Shown: piece by piece, positions 24,372 through 34,081 of the stretch
Numbering within the stretch: the first letter of the stretch is position 1
How the letters are laid out: each line of letters starts with the position of its first letter
DNA from: Brachionus plicatilis
Taxonomy: Eukaryota > Rotifera > Eurotatoria > Ploima > Brachionidae
Direction of reading: 5' to 3'
Assembly (NCBI GenBank): GCA_010279815.1
Contig: QEOQ01000544.1
Location: forward strand, 62,001 to 126,000
DNA length: 64,000 bases
Program-made: the position numbers and the translations under genes
Notes under the pieces: model-generated
Database searches by the model: none
What the model saw: only the letters and a program-made list of their open reading frames with translations
Told to the model about the DNA's origin: nothing

Positions 24372-24813
24372 AGTGTTGGCAGACGACCAATTTTGGCCGG
24401 CCAACTTGAGGTCCAAATTTGGCGGCCACCTGTCCGGCCATTAAAATACGGCCGGTCTTAAATACGGCCATGGACCGCCATTTGGACCAGCCGGCGGCCA
24501 AAATTTGCGATTCAAAAAGCGGCCGGTCCAAATGGCGGCTGGTCCAAAATACGGCCAGAATTAAAATTTTTTTCTATCTCGTATTTAAATAAAATTAATT
24601 TTATAAACATACAAATATTTAAAAAATTTCATCTTAAAAAAATAAAAAAAAAAAACTTATTTTTTTTTAAAATTAAAAAAATTTATTTGAAAAAATTTGT
24701 ATTTTAGCCGTATTTTGGACCACCAATTTTGGCCGCCGGCCGGTCCAAATGGCGGTCCTTGGCCGTTTTTATGACCAGCCGCTTTTTGGACCGGCCACCT
24801 GGCCTCCAACATT
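24372..24813. mobile_element. GGCC-rich MITE
   Basis: The ends are ttagtgttgg and ccaacattaa (inverted with one mismatch). Both subterminal regions are packed with ggccggtccaaa, tggcggtc and tacggcc in both orientations, while the middle (about 24565-24690) is nearly pure A/T. Flanking gtttttct and atttttcc match at 6 of 8 positions, a possible 8-bp target duplication. TGTTGG ends and an 8-bp duplication would fit a hAT MITE; the iterated GGCC motifs would then be transposase-binding sites. Coding capacity is absent. Confidence 0.7.
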
Positions 24814-26414
24814 AATTTTTCCTCAAAATAGATTTTAATTTAATTATTTTAATAATTTAATATTTAATTTTTTTATATATAATTTTATAAACACTATTTG
24901 AAAAATTATATAACAAATTCATTTATTTTTTTTTCACCACAAAAAATTTGTGTCAACCAGTTATTTGGTTAAATATGTAAAGATTATTTTCTTTTTAATT
25001 CGGCACAAAAAAATTTTGTTTTGTTGTGATTTGTGTTGAAAAATTTTTGATTTGTGGTGAAAAGTTTTTAGCTTGTGGGAAACCATTTATCTCTTTTTAA
25101 AACAATTTTAGAAGTGTGTAGCTCAGATTTTTCAAAAACAATAAACTACTTAAAAAAAATTAATCAAAAATTTTTTTGCAGTAACTCATTCAGGCTCACT
25201 TCTTGTTGAATATTGCCTTCAAATTGAAGCCGGTTTTAAAGAAATAACTATTATACAGGATTAAAAAAGTTTATTGAAAAAGATGCTAGCTAAGCATTTT
25301 TATTGCATATTTAAATATAGAAAATAAATGACAAATTAAAATAACAATTTTGCTGCACCAATGAAGGATTAAAGCCTTAAAATTGAAATAAAAATTAATG
25401 TTTAGTCCTACTCAATTATGAATTTTTAATTTAAAATTAAATATTTTAATTTTTCAAAACTTCTTTTCCTTTTAAAGAGGCTAATTTTATCAAAGAAATA
25501 AATATCCAAATTTTAGAAATAAAAAAATTTTGCTCTGTTGATGTTCATTATTTAATGTCTAATTTAAAAGATTTTTTTGGTAAAATAATATAGCGACTTA
25601 GGTTCTTTTCATTATGAGCAAGTCTATTGAGTATGTTCAAACAATCATCCTCAAATTTAATCATTACTATTTATATTCACCGGTTTTTTAAGTAAAAACC
25701 TGTTGTTCATTTATATCTGATTTTAAGCTTTAAAATGTGTTATCTAATAAAAAAGTCTTGAATAATGAGTAAAAGCCTAGTGATATTCCACTTGTCATCA
25801 TGAATTTAACTTGCTTGCTTTCAATTGAGGAAAGTGAACCTATTCACCAAATTTTCATTGTCTGTCAACATCATCCGATTTAATTACAGATTTATTCTTG
25901 ATTATTAATTTAGGATTAAAGAAACAAGAATTGCCAAGATAATATTAAAAGATGCAAACGTGCTTGAGAAAAATCCAGCTCTTCAATATAAGGTTACTAT
26001 AGTTGAAACTGTTATTTCTAATTTCTTTACTTGACAAAAAAAACGTGCCTAAAAAATTGATTAAATTATTAATCACAAAAAAGTGATTAAAATATCCAGT
26101 TAAATAAAAAAAATATCAATTTAAGACATCCATCGTATTGAAAGTCCCTTTGATTAATCATCCTTTGAGATTTTAGAGACATTTAAATATTTTTCATTTT
26201 TTGGCTAAAAAATTAGATATTTTCTTAATTTTATCTAAAAGTATAATCTAATTTTTGAAATTATTATTGTTATTTATTTCATTGAACTCCTTAAAGGAGA
26301 TGTTGATGTAAGTAAAAAAATTTAAAATTTTCTAAATCCTTATAAATATATTAAATATTTTATAAATATATCTAAAACAAATGGAAGGAAGATAAGTTGC
26401 TTTAAAAAAATTGT
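24814..26414. other. Gene-free AT-rich stretch
   Basis: No gene recognised. Around 24940-25085 there are several ttgtgttga/ttgtggtga repeats like those in the elements at 13437 and 46529, so a decayed relative may lie here. Confidence 0.5.
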
Positions 26415-26785
26415 AAATTTTCTCTATTTTAATAATAAAAAAATCTTGAAAATAATGCATTTTTAAAATATTTTTTTATGTCAATTTTAGTAATATTTAG
26501 TATAAAAAATTTTTTAATATCTATTTATTAATTTCTAACTTCCCTCCACGAGCGCCGGGTACGTGGAGACCTGATCCAGATGTTTAAGCTCGCCAATGGC
26601 ATCAACGAAGTTGAATGGGTGAACCCTCCGGTTCTAGCAAACTCACTCTCCCTCACCGGACCGGCCAGAGGCATCAGAGGTCATGCGAAAATTTTCTCTA
26701 TTTTAATAATAAAAAAATCTTGAAAATAATACATTTTTAAAATATTTTTTTATGTCAATTTTAGTAATATTTAGTATAAAAAATT
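26415..26785. repeat. 97-bp direct repeats around a 177-bp insert
   Basis: Bases 26415-26511 and 26689-26785 are identical except for one position (g26457 against a26731). Between them are 177 bases, 26512-26688, most of which is a GC-rich LINE scrap. The repeat itself is ordinary local AT-rich sequence, so it looks like a target duplication or a repair-generated tandem duplication rather than part of the insert. The single mismatch in 97 suggests the event is recent. Confidence 0.85.
26545..26688 (+). mobile_element. GC-rich LINE ORF2 C-terminal scrap
   Basis: An uninterrupted frame reads LHERRVRGDLIQMFKLANG, then NEVEW, LANSLSLTGPARGIRGH. This is the RRxRGDLIxxFK region near the C-terminus of CR1/Jockey-like LINE ORF2, closely parallel to the decayed copy at 2755-3150 (RGDMIQMFK, ANSLTLTGP). 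It has more than half G+C in a region with about a quarter, no stop, and neither the 3' UTR nor the tail of the element. So it is an internal fragment, recently inserted and not yet worn to local base composition. Confidence 0.75.
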
Positions 26786-27124
26786 ACAAGTCAAGACTTT
26801 GACTTGTTTCAATAATTTTAAAAAAACAAGTCATAAATTTTTTTATATCTTGATTTTTTATATTTTTTATATATTTTTTTATATTTTTTATCTTGTTTAA
26901 TTTATTTCTAAAATTTTTTTAAGCACAAATATTTTGTTTTTTATTAATAAATTCACTTAAAAAGAATTAAAAAATCATGTTTCAATGTTTTCATTGAAAA
27001 AGAAATTTAAACAAATAATTTTATTTTTTCCTGAATAAAAAAATTCAAGACTTATAATTTTTTTATATATTTTAATTCTATTTTTAAAATAAGTCAAAGT
27101 CCTGACTCGCACTTGACTTGTGAA
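26786..27124. repeat. aagtcaagtc-family foldback
   Basis: Left end acaagtcaagactttgactt and right end aagtcaaagtcctgactcgc-acttgacttgt are inverted repeats around an AT-rich middle. The aagtcaagtc units are shared with elements at 9743-10253, 35194-35665, 46005-46400 and 57600-57712. It starts exactly where the second 97-bp direct repeat ends. Confidence 0.6.
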
Positions 27125-27134
27125 TAAAAAAATT

Positions 27135-27974
27135 GGGTCTAGTCGGTTATGGGAACGATTCTTGTTATCGGGTTTAGTGAACTTTTAGTTTACCTAATCT
27201 AAAAATTTTTCACTTTTTCTGAATATTGTTTGCCTAATTTGAAAAAAGTTAAAGGATATATTAACAAAAATGAGTAAAATGACAAAATTTGAGAGATGGA
27301 GAAAATTGGTTAAAATAAGAAATTCATTTGATAAATATTGTGAACACATTCTTTATATTAAGATATGATTAATTAACTCACAATTTTTTAGTTTTTGTAT
27401 TTGCAGTACTAATACGCCATGAGGAATTTACGTAAATTGTCGTTTTTTTACGAAAAATTTAAGTAGAAAAAGTAAATTTACAATAATTTACGTAAAGATA
27501 GTTTTGTAAAATTATGTTTAGTTACGCAAAATTACGAAAATTGGCGGAATTCTACGTAGATTAAACTATTTTACAGTAAATTCTAAAAGGACCAAAAGTG
27601 CTCTTATTTTTCGTATTTTTTCTTTAATTTTGCAAGAAACATTCATTTTTTCAAATTTCAATTTTTAGCTTTTTTTATCCAAAAAATTTTAAAATTTTAC
27701 TTGAATTTACTTGAATTTACTTAGATCTTCAAACTAAGAATTACGTTTTCTTACTAACATCAATGAGCTAAATTAACAAATATCAAAAAATATCTTTAAT
27801 GCTGCCTTAAAAAAAACCGTCTTCTAAAATCCTAAAAATGTTTTGTTCACCTAAACCAATTTTGGTTCACCTTTTGGTGAAAAAAAAATAAGGTAAACTA
27901 ATAGTTCACAAAACTCGATAACAAGAATTGATACCAAAATAGGTGAACTATTGTTCACCTAACCGACTAAACCC
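27135..27974. mobile_element. 840-bp TIR element with 8-bp target duplication
   Basis: Left end gggtctagtcggtta, right end taaccgactaaaccc. Subterminal ttcttgttatcgggttt, gtgaac and tagtttacct blocks are repeated inverted at the right end, where additional ggtgaac units occur; the left arm seems to have a short deletion. The flanks are aaaaaatt on both sides (27127-27134 and 27975-27982), an exact but low-complexity 8-bp duplication. The interior (about 27410-27620) carries tacgtaaa motifs and a 'taaaaggaccaaaa' block also seen near 63800. Non-coding. Confidence 0.7.
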
Positions 27975-27982
27975 AAAAAATT

Positions 27983-30900
27983 TATAAAGCAATTAATCAT
28001 TTTTTGATGAATTAATAAAAATTTTCAATTAATTGTTTTTATTTAATTATTTCTCGGGAATTAATTAAATCAAAAAGCTGATAAGCAGTAATTTTCCAAT
28101 ATTTTTTCCATTACTGACCTATTCCCGTCAGAAAATGCTATCGTAAAATTATGAGAATAAATTTTTCTGAACTAAAAATTCTGTAATATTTCACACATGA
28201 GGTTTTTTAAGCTATTTTTTCAACAAAAAAATTGAATTAATATTTCTAAAAATAATTTGCAAGAATTTTATTTTTCCTGATTTAAAATTGGATTTGAAAT
28301 TATATTGTGCTTTAAAAATTAAAAATTAATTAATGTCAAAAAAATATTTACAAACGCCTGGAGAGTTTTTAAGATTCTTAACATAACCTTAAAATAATAA
28401 GGAAAATTGGCAGAGTCTTTTCGTTCATAATTTTAAGTTAAACTCATAAATTTGAAAAAAACAAACAAAGATATTTTAAAATTTAAAAGCTTTCATTTAA
28501 TTTGAAAAACAAACCGATTCTTTGAATTTTGTTTTTGAAAAAAATTAAATTAAATTACATGAAAAAATTAAGAGATTTATAAACATCTGTCCAACGTTCT
28601 TGTGTAAAGAAATCGTTACTGTTTGTTTAAAGTATTGCTAGATGATCTTCTTCTAGTTTGAAATTTAATTGACCAAAATAAACGGTGTTATATCTGAATT
28701 AGATGATTTAAAAGATTCAAATTTTCAAAAGAAAATATTTGAGAGATGCTTAATTATTTTTAATGAATTAACTGTTTAGGGGAAAATTTTTAAACAAAAA
28801 AACAACAAAATCGTTTAAATATTGATAATTCTAAAGAAATGAGATTTTTGATTTCTTTAATATTTTGTTTTTATTTTTGAAAAAAATCATAAATCCATGC
28901 CCTTTGGGGAGATATTCTACTAGTGTGGAGGTAAAGTTAAATTACATTTTTTAATATACATGTTGAATAATTTAGTAGCTGTTCCGTATCTTATCATTTC
29001 CGTCTTTAAGTTAAATTCGTGAATTAGCTTTTATTTCGAAATTTTGTATTTTTTTTTAAACTATTCCGTAATTTAGAAGGCTTTCCGGAAAAAAAATTGC
29101 GCATTTAAGTAATTTCCTTTTTAAGTCATAAAAAGTAAATTACTTAAATGCGCAATTTAAAGTCTAAAAAATTAATTTTTTGAAAAATTTTGGGCTAGTT
29201 TTATAAATTTTAAGTCAAGAAATTAAAAGCATCATAAAAAAATACGCAAATAAGTAGATCTTTTTAAATAATTCATTTTTAAGTATAATTGATAAATTAA
29301 AAATGAAATTATATTAATTAACTCTATGAAATTAAAAAAAATGTAAACTATAGTTTAAAAAGGTGTGCCGAGGCGTTTAGTACAGTATTCCAGTAAATTT
29401 TCTTTGAGACGTATTAATAAATAGAATTGCTTTGAACCTACAAGCGTACAAACTTTTTCATAAATCAACATCTTTTTTTTTATAAATTGTAAAAAGGCAA
29501 AAAAATACACACTTTTTACAGTAAAAATGATCAAAATGAAAGAAAAAGTCAAATTTTTAGTAAATTAATAAAATTTTATTAGTTTTTAAATTGTCTAAGG
29601 TAATGGCATCTGTGTGATGTGTTTCATTATCTTGATGAGTTTTAAGATTCTTTTTTTTTGTAAATTTTTTGTCCTGATCCTAATTGACTGTAAGAAAGTG
29701 TGAATTTACGTTTTTTTTATCGAAAAAAGCTCATAAAATAATAAAACATAACATCTAAATAAAAAAAGCTAAACCCTAATCTTTTTCCAAAAATTTAATA
29801 AAAATTTGCATAAACTTTATTGAATTAATATAAGCATAAAGATTGGTAAAGTCTTAAAGCTTTTTTTACTATAAAGTACTTTTATCCCTTGAGTCGGAAT
29901 AATTTAAAATATCTAAATAAATTAATTAAAATTATTTCCAATTATAACATTTAAATAAAAACAAAGATTAAAAGTAACAATAAAAAATTTTTGGTTTAAT
30001 ATTATGTTTAAAGTATTAAAAATTATTGTAGCTTTTTAAAATTTTTCATTTATTAATTCAGGTTAAAATGTCTTTCATTAAAATTTTATTTTTAAATTCT
30101 TAGACCCTAAGACTAGAAATCAATCTAATGTTATATTTCAAATTTGATTTAAATTCAAAGATTTTATTCAAAATTTTTCTGAATTCTAAAAATTATCATC
30201 CTAATTACATTATTTATTCTTGATAATTACAACAGACAAATAAAATTTATATTCTTTTGATAAGTTTTTTTAACTTTCTTTTCTAAAATAAGTAATTGCT
30301 TTTTGATTATTTCAAATAAATTTTTGATTGATTAAAATAAAAGATCGAAAAAATACTTATTCCTATTCTTTTTCAATAGACATAAAAGTCCTTTTAATTT
30401 TACACACGATCTGCCTATTTCAAAATTTTAATAATTTTCATTTTAAAATTTAACGAAAATTAAGTATTAAAAAAATATAGAGAAAATACTTGGATTAACT
30501 AAAATTATATGTCTTAAACAAATTAATCAAAGAATCAAAAAAATACCCTTCCATAAAATTCAGATTCTAATTAAATAAAAAGATTTAATGGAGGACATTA
30601 TTTAATGTTAATCACATAAAATAGTCTTTAATTGATAAGAGATTTCTTTAGACTTCGCCATCATTATTTTTAGCTTTGCAATAAAAATAATTATTTACTA
30701 TGGGCAAAGTTTTCTAGTTAACTTTATAGTTATTTTTATGATTAATAAAATAAATTTCTAACTCGATTAGCTGATATTTTTGAGTAGCTGATACAAATTC
30801 AAAAAATTTTCGATTTCAAAGGATTTAAAAAATTTCAATGGAATCAGCATGCCGTTTTTTGCGAAGTGACTAAAAAGCTCAATAAGTATAATTTTTTTTT

Positions 30901-31153
30901 ACATAATAATAAAATTTGAGTAGCAAGTTCCATTGCTCATTTCATTCAAATGTGCAAAATAACGAACAATATTCAACGAGTCTGGGTAACTTATGGTATG
31001 AACTACAACCTAAATACAAAAACATACCAAAAGAAAGCTCAGAAGACGTTCCACTATCCTTTAATAGGAGCAAATTGGTAAATTTTTAATTAATATATTT
31101 ATAATCTAGTTAAATAAGTTGCTGGTAGCTACTGTGAGGGCGATAAACTCAAA
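27983..31153. other. Gene-free AT-rich stretch
   Basis: More than 3 kb with no recognisable gene. A minus-strand frame at 29355-29552 is short and without known motifs. A perfect hairpin lies at 29094-29158 (separate entry). Confidence 0.5.
29094..29158. repeat. Perfect 22-bp hairpin
   Basis: aaattgcgcatttaagtaa-ttt (29094-29115) and its exact reverse complement (29137-29158) are separated by 21 bases. Its flanks are not repeated and no longer arms exist. It could be a tiny palindromic element or a structured RNA. Confidence 0.7.
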
Positions 31154-31278
31154 TAGTTAAATGGTTGTCCCTAAAACCGGTTAAAATGTTTTATATTTTA
31201 GACTGAACAGCAAACCAAATAAAGACGGAAAGCTAAATTGGCGATGCGTTGGGAATAAACTGAAGCACATGCTCGACC

Positions 31279-31981
31279 TAAAGTGCAGTAGTTGGCGAAG
31301 ACGTCGTAATTACTTCCAACATGACAATCATAGTCATTCTTTGAGTCCACAAAAAACTTTCAGAGAGGTTTTTAATTAGGCGATAGCTTATTGAGTCCGG
31401 ACCAGCTGACGAGTCTTTTTTTATTTTTTTAATTGTTTTCTTAAGTTCGTCAAGGGTTATAACTGAAAAAAAGGACTCATTATTTGAGTAATGTTCTAAA
31501 TAATTTTTATTATAGATGTAAGAGTTAATATTTTTGAAATCCTCATTTGAGTCAATAGAATTTTCTATAGAAAAAGTCTTGCAAAGAATAGACTTAAAAA
31601 GATCCCCTTTTTCCTTATCAGTTTTAAACTCTTTTTCGTCGGTAATCAGAGTGGGTATTTTTGAGTTTACATTATTTGTTTTAAGTCTATTTATTTTTTT
31701 CCAGAACGGTTTCGAGCTACATGGATAGGGTCCAAGTTTTTCCATAAACTTATTAAATCTATCGTTTTCAAACTTCTTTACTTCAAAACGAAATTTGTTT
31801 GTTAAAGAATTGCATTTATTTTGTAAATATTCAATATTTAACCTTAGATTTTTTTTCTTTAATAGCCTTTTAAGTTTTTTTCTCTCAATGATTAAATTAA
31901 GAATAAAGTGTAGTAGTTGGCGAAGACGTCGTAATTACTTCCAACATGACAATCATAGTCATTCTTTGAGTCCACAAAAAA
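31279..31981. repeat. 78-bp direct repeats around a 547-bp LINE insert
   Basis: Bases 31279-31356 and 31904-31981 are identical but for one position (c31286, t31911). The repeated sequence is the FLYWCH-to-transposase part of the MULE gene. Everything between (31357-31903) is LINE sequence on the other strand. The duplication is far longer than the usual LINE target duplication of about 5-20 bp. Confidence 0.9.
31357..31903 (-). mobile_element. Internal LINE fragment (endonuclease-RT linker to RT motif 1)
   Basis: One open frame on the minus strand runs the whole insert: ERKKLKRLLKKKN, NKCNSLTNKFRFEVKKF, PFWKKINRLKTNN, PTLITDEKEFKTDKEKGD, then LDELKKTIKKIKKDSSAGPDS and ISYRLIKNLSES. This matches the linker and first RT block (AGPDSISYRLIKNL) of Jockey/CR1-type LINEs. 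Both ends are internal to the element: no 5' UTR, no catalytic YADD box, no 3' tail. The lack of stops suggests a young insertion. A related RT segment lies at 42635-43080. Confidence 0.8.
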
Positions 31982-33200
31982 TAAATAGTTTAGAGAGAAG
32001 AAGAAAGATTGGTGAAAGGGAAAATTTATTGTTTTATGATTCCGGGTCGGATAAACAAGATCGTTTTTTGATTTTTACTACAGACTCAAATTTAAAGCGT
32101 TTAGAAAAAGCAAATATATTTGTTGATGGAACTTTTGACATAGCCCCTAAGCTTTTTATTCAAGTTTACTCTGTTCATGCACAAATTAATGGGCGATATT
32201 TTTCAATGGTGTATGAATTGATGAGTAGGAAAAAAGAATAGCTGTTCATTGAATTTCTGGATAAGTTAAAAACAAAGCTATCCACTGATCCAAATTCATT
32301 AACAAGTGACTTCAAAAAAGCTTTTTTAAATGCCGCTTCCAAAGTCTTCACTGGTGTTACATTATTTGGGGGCTTCTTTCACTCCAAACTGGCTATGTGG
32401 AGGAAAATCCTCGAGTTTGGGTTGAGAAAAAGTTATGATGAAGACGAGAGCTTTCGTATTTTGTTAAGACTTCCTCAGGCGTTGGCTTTTATCCCATACG
32501 GGAATGTTTATGAGGCTTTTAGTTTAATTAAATCTAAAGTGTCAGATGTCAAAATTTTGGATTTTTATAATTTTGTTGAAGATACGTACATAGGTAAAAT
32601 TGTTAAGACGAAAGTTGGTAGAGGAAGAGGAAGAGGAGTCAAGTTAATTGATGAGTATAAAAAACCTACGTTTGATATAAGCTATAAAACAGTACATATA
32701 CAAATAAATAAATAAGTAATAAAAACTATTGAAACTATTGAATAAATAAATAATAAGCCTATGGAATTTAAACAAGCGAATTACTGAAAATTTGCCAAGA
32801 ACAAACAATTCTGTCGAGTCGTGGCATAATACTTTTGGGGTATGATTTTTATAGCTTATAAAATATAATTTAAATATATTTTTTAAGAGTATGTTGGATA
32901 AACACCCGTTGGTTTATTCTTTGATTGATTCATTAATAAAAGAGCAACATAGAGTTGAATGTGAATTAGTTATATTAGAAACCGGTTAAGCGTATAAGAG
33001 AAAACCTCAGTATATGCTTTTAGATGAAAGAGTAAAATTGATTTTGAATAACTTTGCTAAAGAGAATATCGAGGAAACATTACACAACCTGAGCTTAATT
33101 GTAAAATATTAATTAATTAAACGATAATTGACATTATTTTTTTTCAATTTGACCTAAAATTGATTAACAAAAATAAAAAAAGTGACAAATCAGTGATTTA

Positions 33201-33720
33201 TCACTTTGTCACATGTGACAAATCTTCTGATTTCATTATCAACATTTTTTCTGTGATTAGAGTTTCGTAATCAAAAGTTTTATTTAATAAAACCATATTT
33301 AAAATTCTCTTATCTCTTTTACTTATTAAATTTATTTTATCTTTATTTCTAGGAAATTCATTTAACATCTGATTATGACATTCATCAACTAATTTGACAT
33401 TTTCGGACAAATTTTTAATTTCACCTTCTATTTCATTATAATCTTACAGACTTTTTTTCATCCTTACAATAACAAGGACAAGATAAAACAAGTTTTTTTG
33501 CTTGAATTATCTCTGTATACTCCTAGATTCAACTGAACACCAACAATTTGAACACAATCAGCTAATTCAGAACATGCACATCTAGCTTTAGGATTTAATT
33601 TTACCATAAACTAAACACATTATTGTTTTCATCTTTAATGTTAAACGCTCCAGTTTGGGATGAAAAATGGATCAAACCTTGAGAACAGAACCATTTTGCT
33701 CGCACTAGAGCGCTTAACAC
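33201..33720 (-). pseudogene. SWIM-like second gene of the MULE, degraded
   Basis: The minus strand, convergent with the transposase, carries a decayed reading frame. Pieces in order are LVRAKWFCSQGLIHFSSQ, GAFNIKDENNNVFSL, KLNPKARCACSELADC-VQI, GVQLNLGVYRDNSSKK, and, after stops and frame changes, a 69-codon segment with CHNQMLNEFPRNKDKINLI. Cys-Ala-Cys-(6)-Cys-x-Gln resembles the SWIM zinc-finger pattern CxCx(n)CxH with the final His changed to Gln. SWIM fingers are known in MULE transposases, but normally on the same protein. It could be a captured host gene fragment or an accessory element gene. The assignment is tentative. Confidence 0.45.
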
Positions 33721-34081
33721 TCTAGTTACATTTTTTTTAAAAAATTATTTTTTAGCGTCTTCCATTTTTCAGTTATGACAAAGAATAAAAATTATTTTAT
33801 ATTATTATTTTATAAAATTAGTCATTTAAAGAAAAACAAATACATCCACAAAAAAATTAATAGATAACTTATTAAGTTTTTATATTTTGAAAATTAAGTT
33901 TAAAAAATATATGCGTTTATATAAATTATCATTTTAAATGATGTATTCAAAATTTTCTTATAGTTTTTTAACAATTATGATTCGGATCCCTATTTAAGTA
34001 ATATTGAATCCGGATCTGGGGTTTAGCAGTCAAGAATCCGCCGGTTAAAAAATCAGGGTCTTAGGGACAACCTAGTTAAAT

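Larger units (their letters stand above)
31201..33112 (+). pseudogene. FLYWCH/MULE transposase, disrupted
   Basis: The frame opens with a FLYWCH-like zinc-finger end (KDGKLNWRC, later NHSHSL), then the MULE DDE core: IFVDGTFDIAPKLF (first Asp), LTSDFKKAFLNA (second Asp), GGFFHSKLAMWRKI, LPQALAFIPYGNV, DFYNFVEDTYIG, a GRGRGRG run, and NNSVESWHNTF (Glu). The C-terminus has LDKHPLVYSLIDSLIKEQ and ends at TAA 33110-33112. Breaks: the LINE insert and duplication at 31279-31981, TAG at 32239-32241 and TAA at 32987-32989. Two short AT-rich gaps (about 32690-32757 and 32840-32887) have GT-AG borders and restore the frame, so they may be tiny introns. The protein would cut and rejoin the element at its terminal repeats. 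Confidence 0.85.
31163..34072 (+). mobile_element. MULE-type DNA transposon with exact ends
   Basis: The inverted termini are GGTTGTCCCTAA (31163) and TTAGGGACAACC (ending 34072), with 'accggtt' repeated inverted just inside each end. The direct repeat tagttaaat lies at 31154-31162 and 34073-34081, an exact 9-bp target duplication, as expected for Mutator-like elements (typically 8-11 bp). The 2910-bp element carries a FLYWCH/MULE transposase remnant on the plus strand, a SWIM-like remnant on the minus strand in convergent orientation, and a LINE scrap between 78-bp repeats. Both genes are broken, so this copy is not autonomous. Confidence 0.9.

Noticed and set aside
24033..24416. Minus-strand frame of 127 codons
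   Set aside because: It starts inside the GGCC-rich MITE and is otherwise hydrophobic low-complexity sequence without motifs.
33201..33410. Stand-alone small gene of 69 codons
   Set aside because: It lies within the MULE borders and continues, through frame breaks, the SWIM-like remnant upstream on the same strand.
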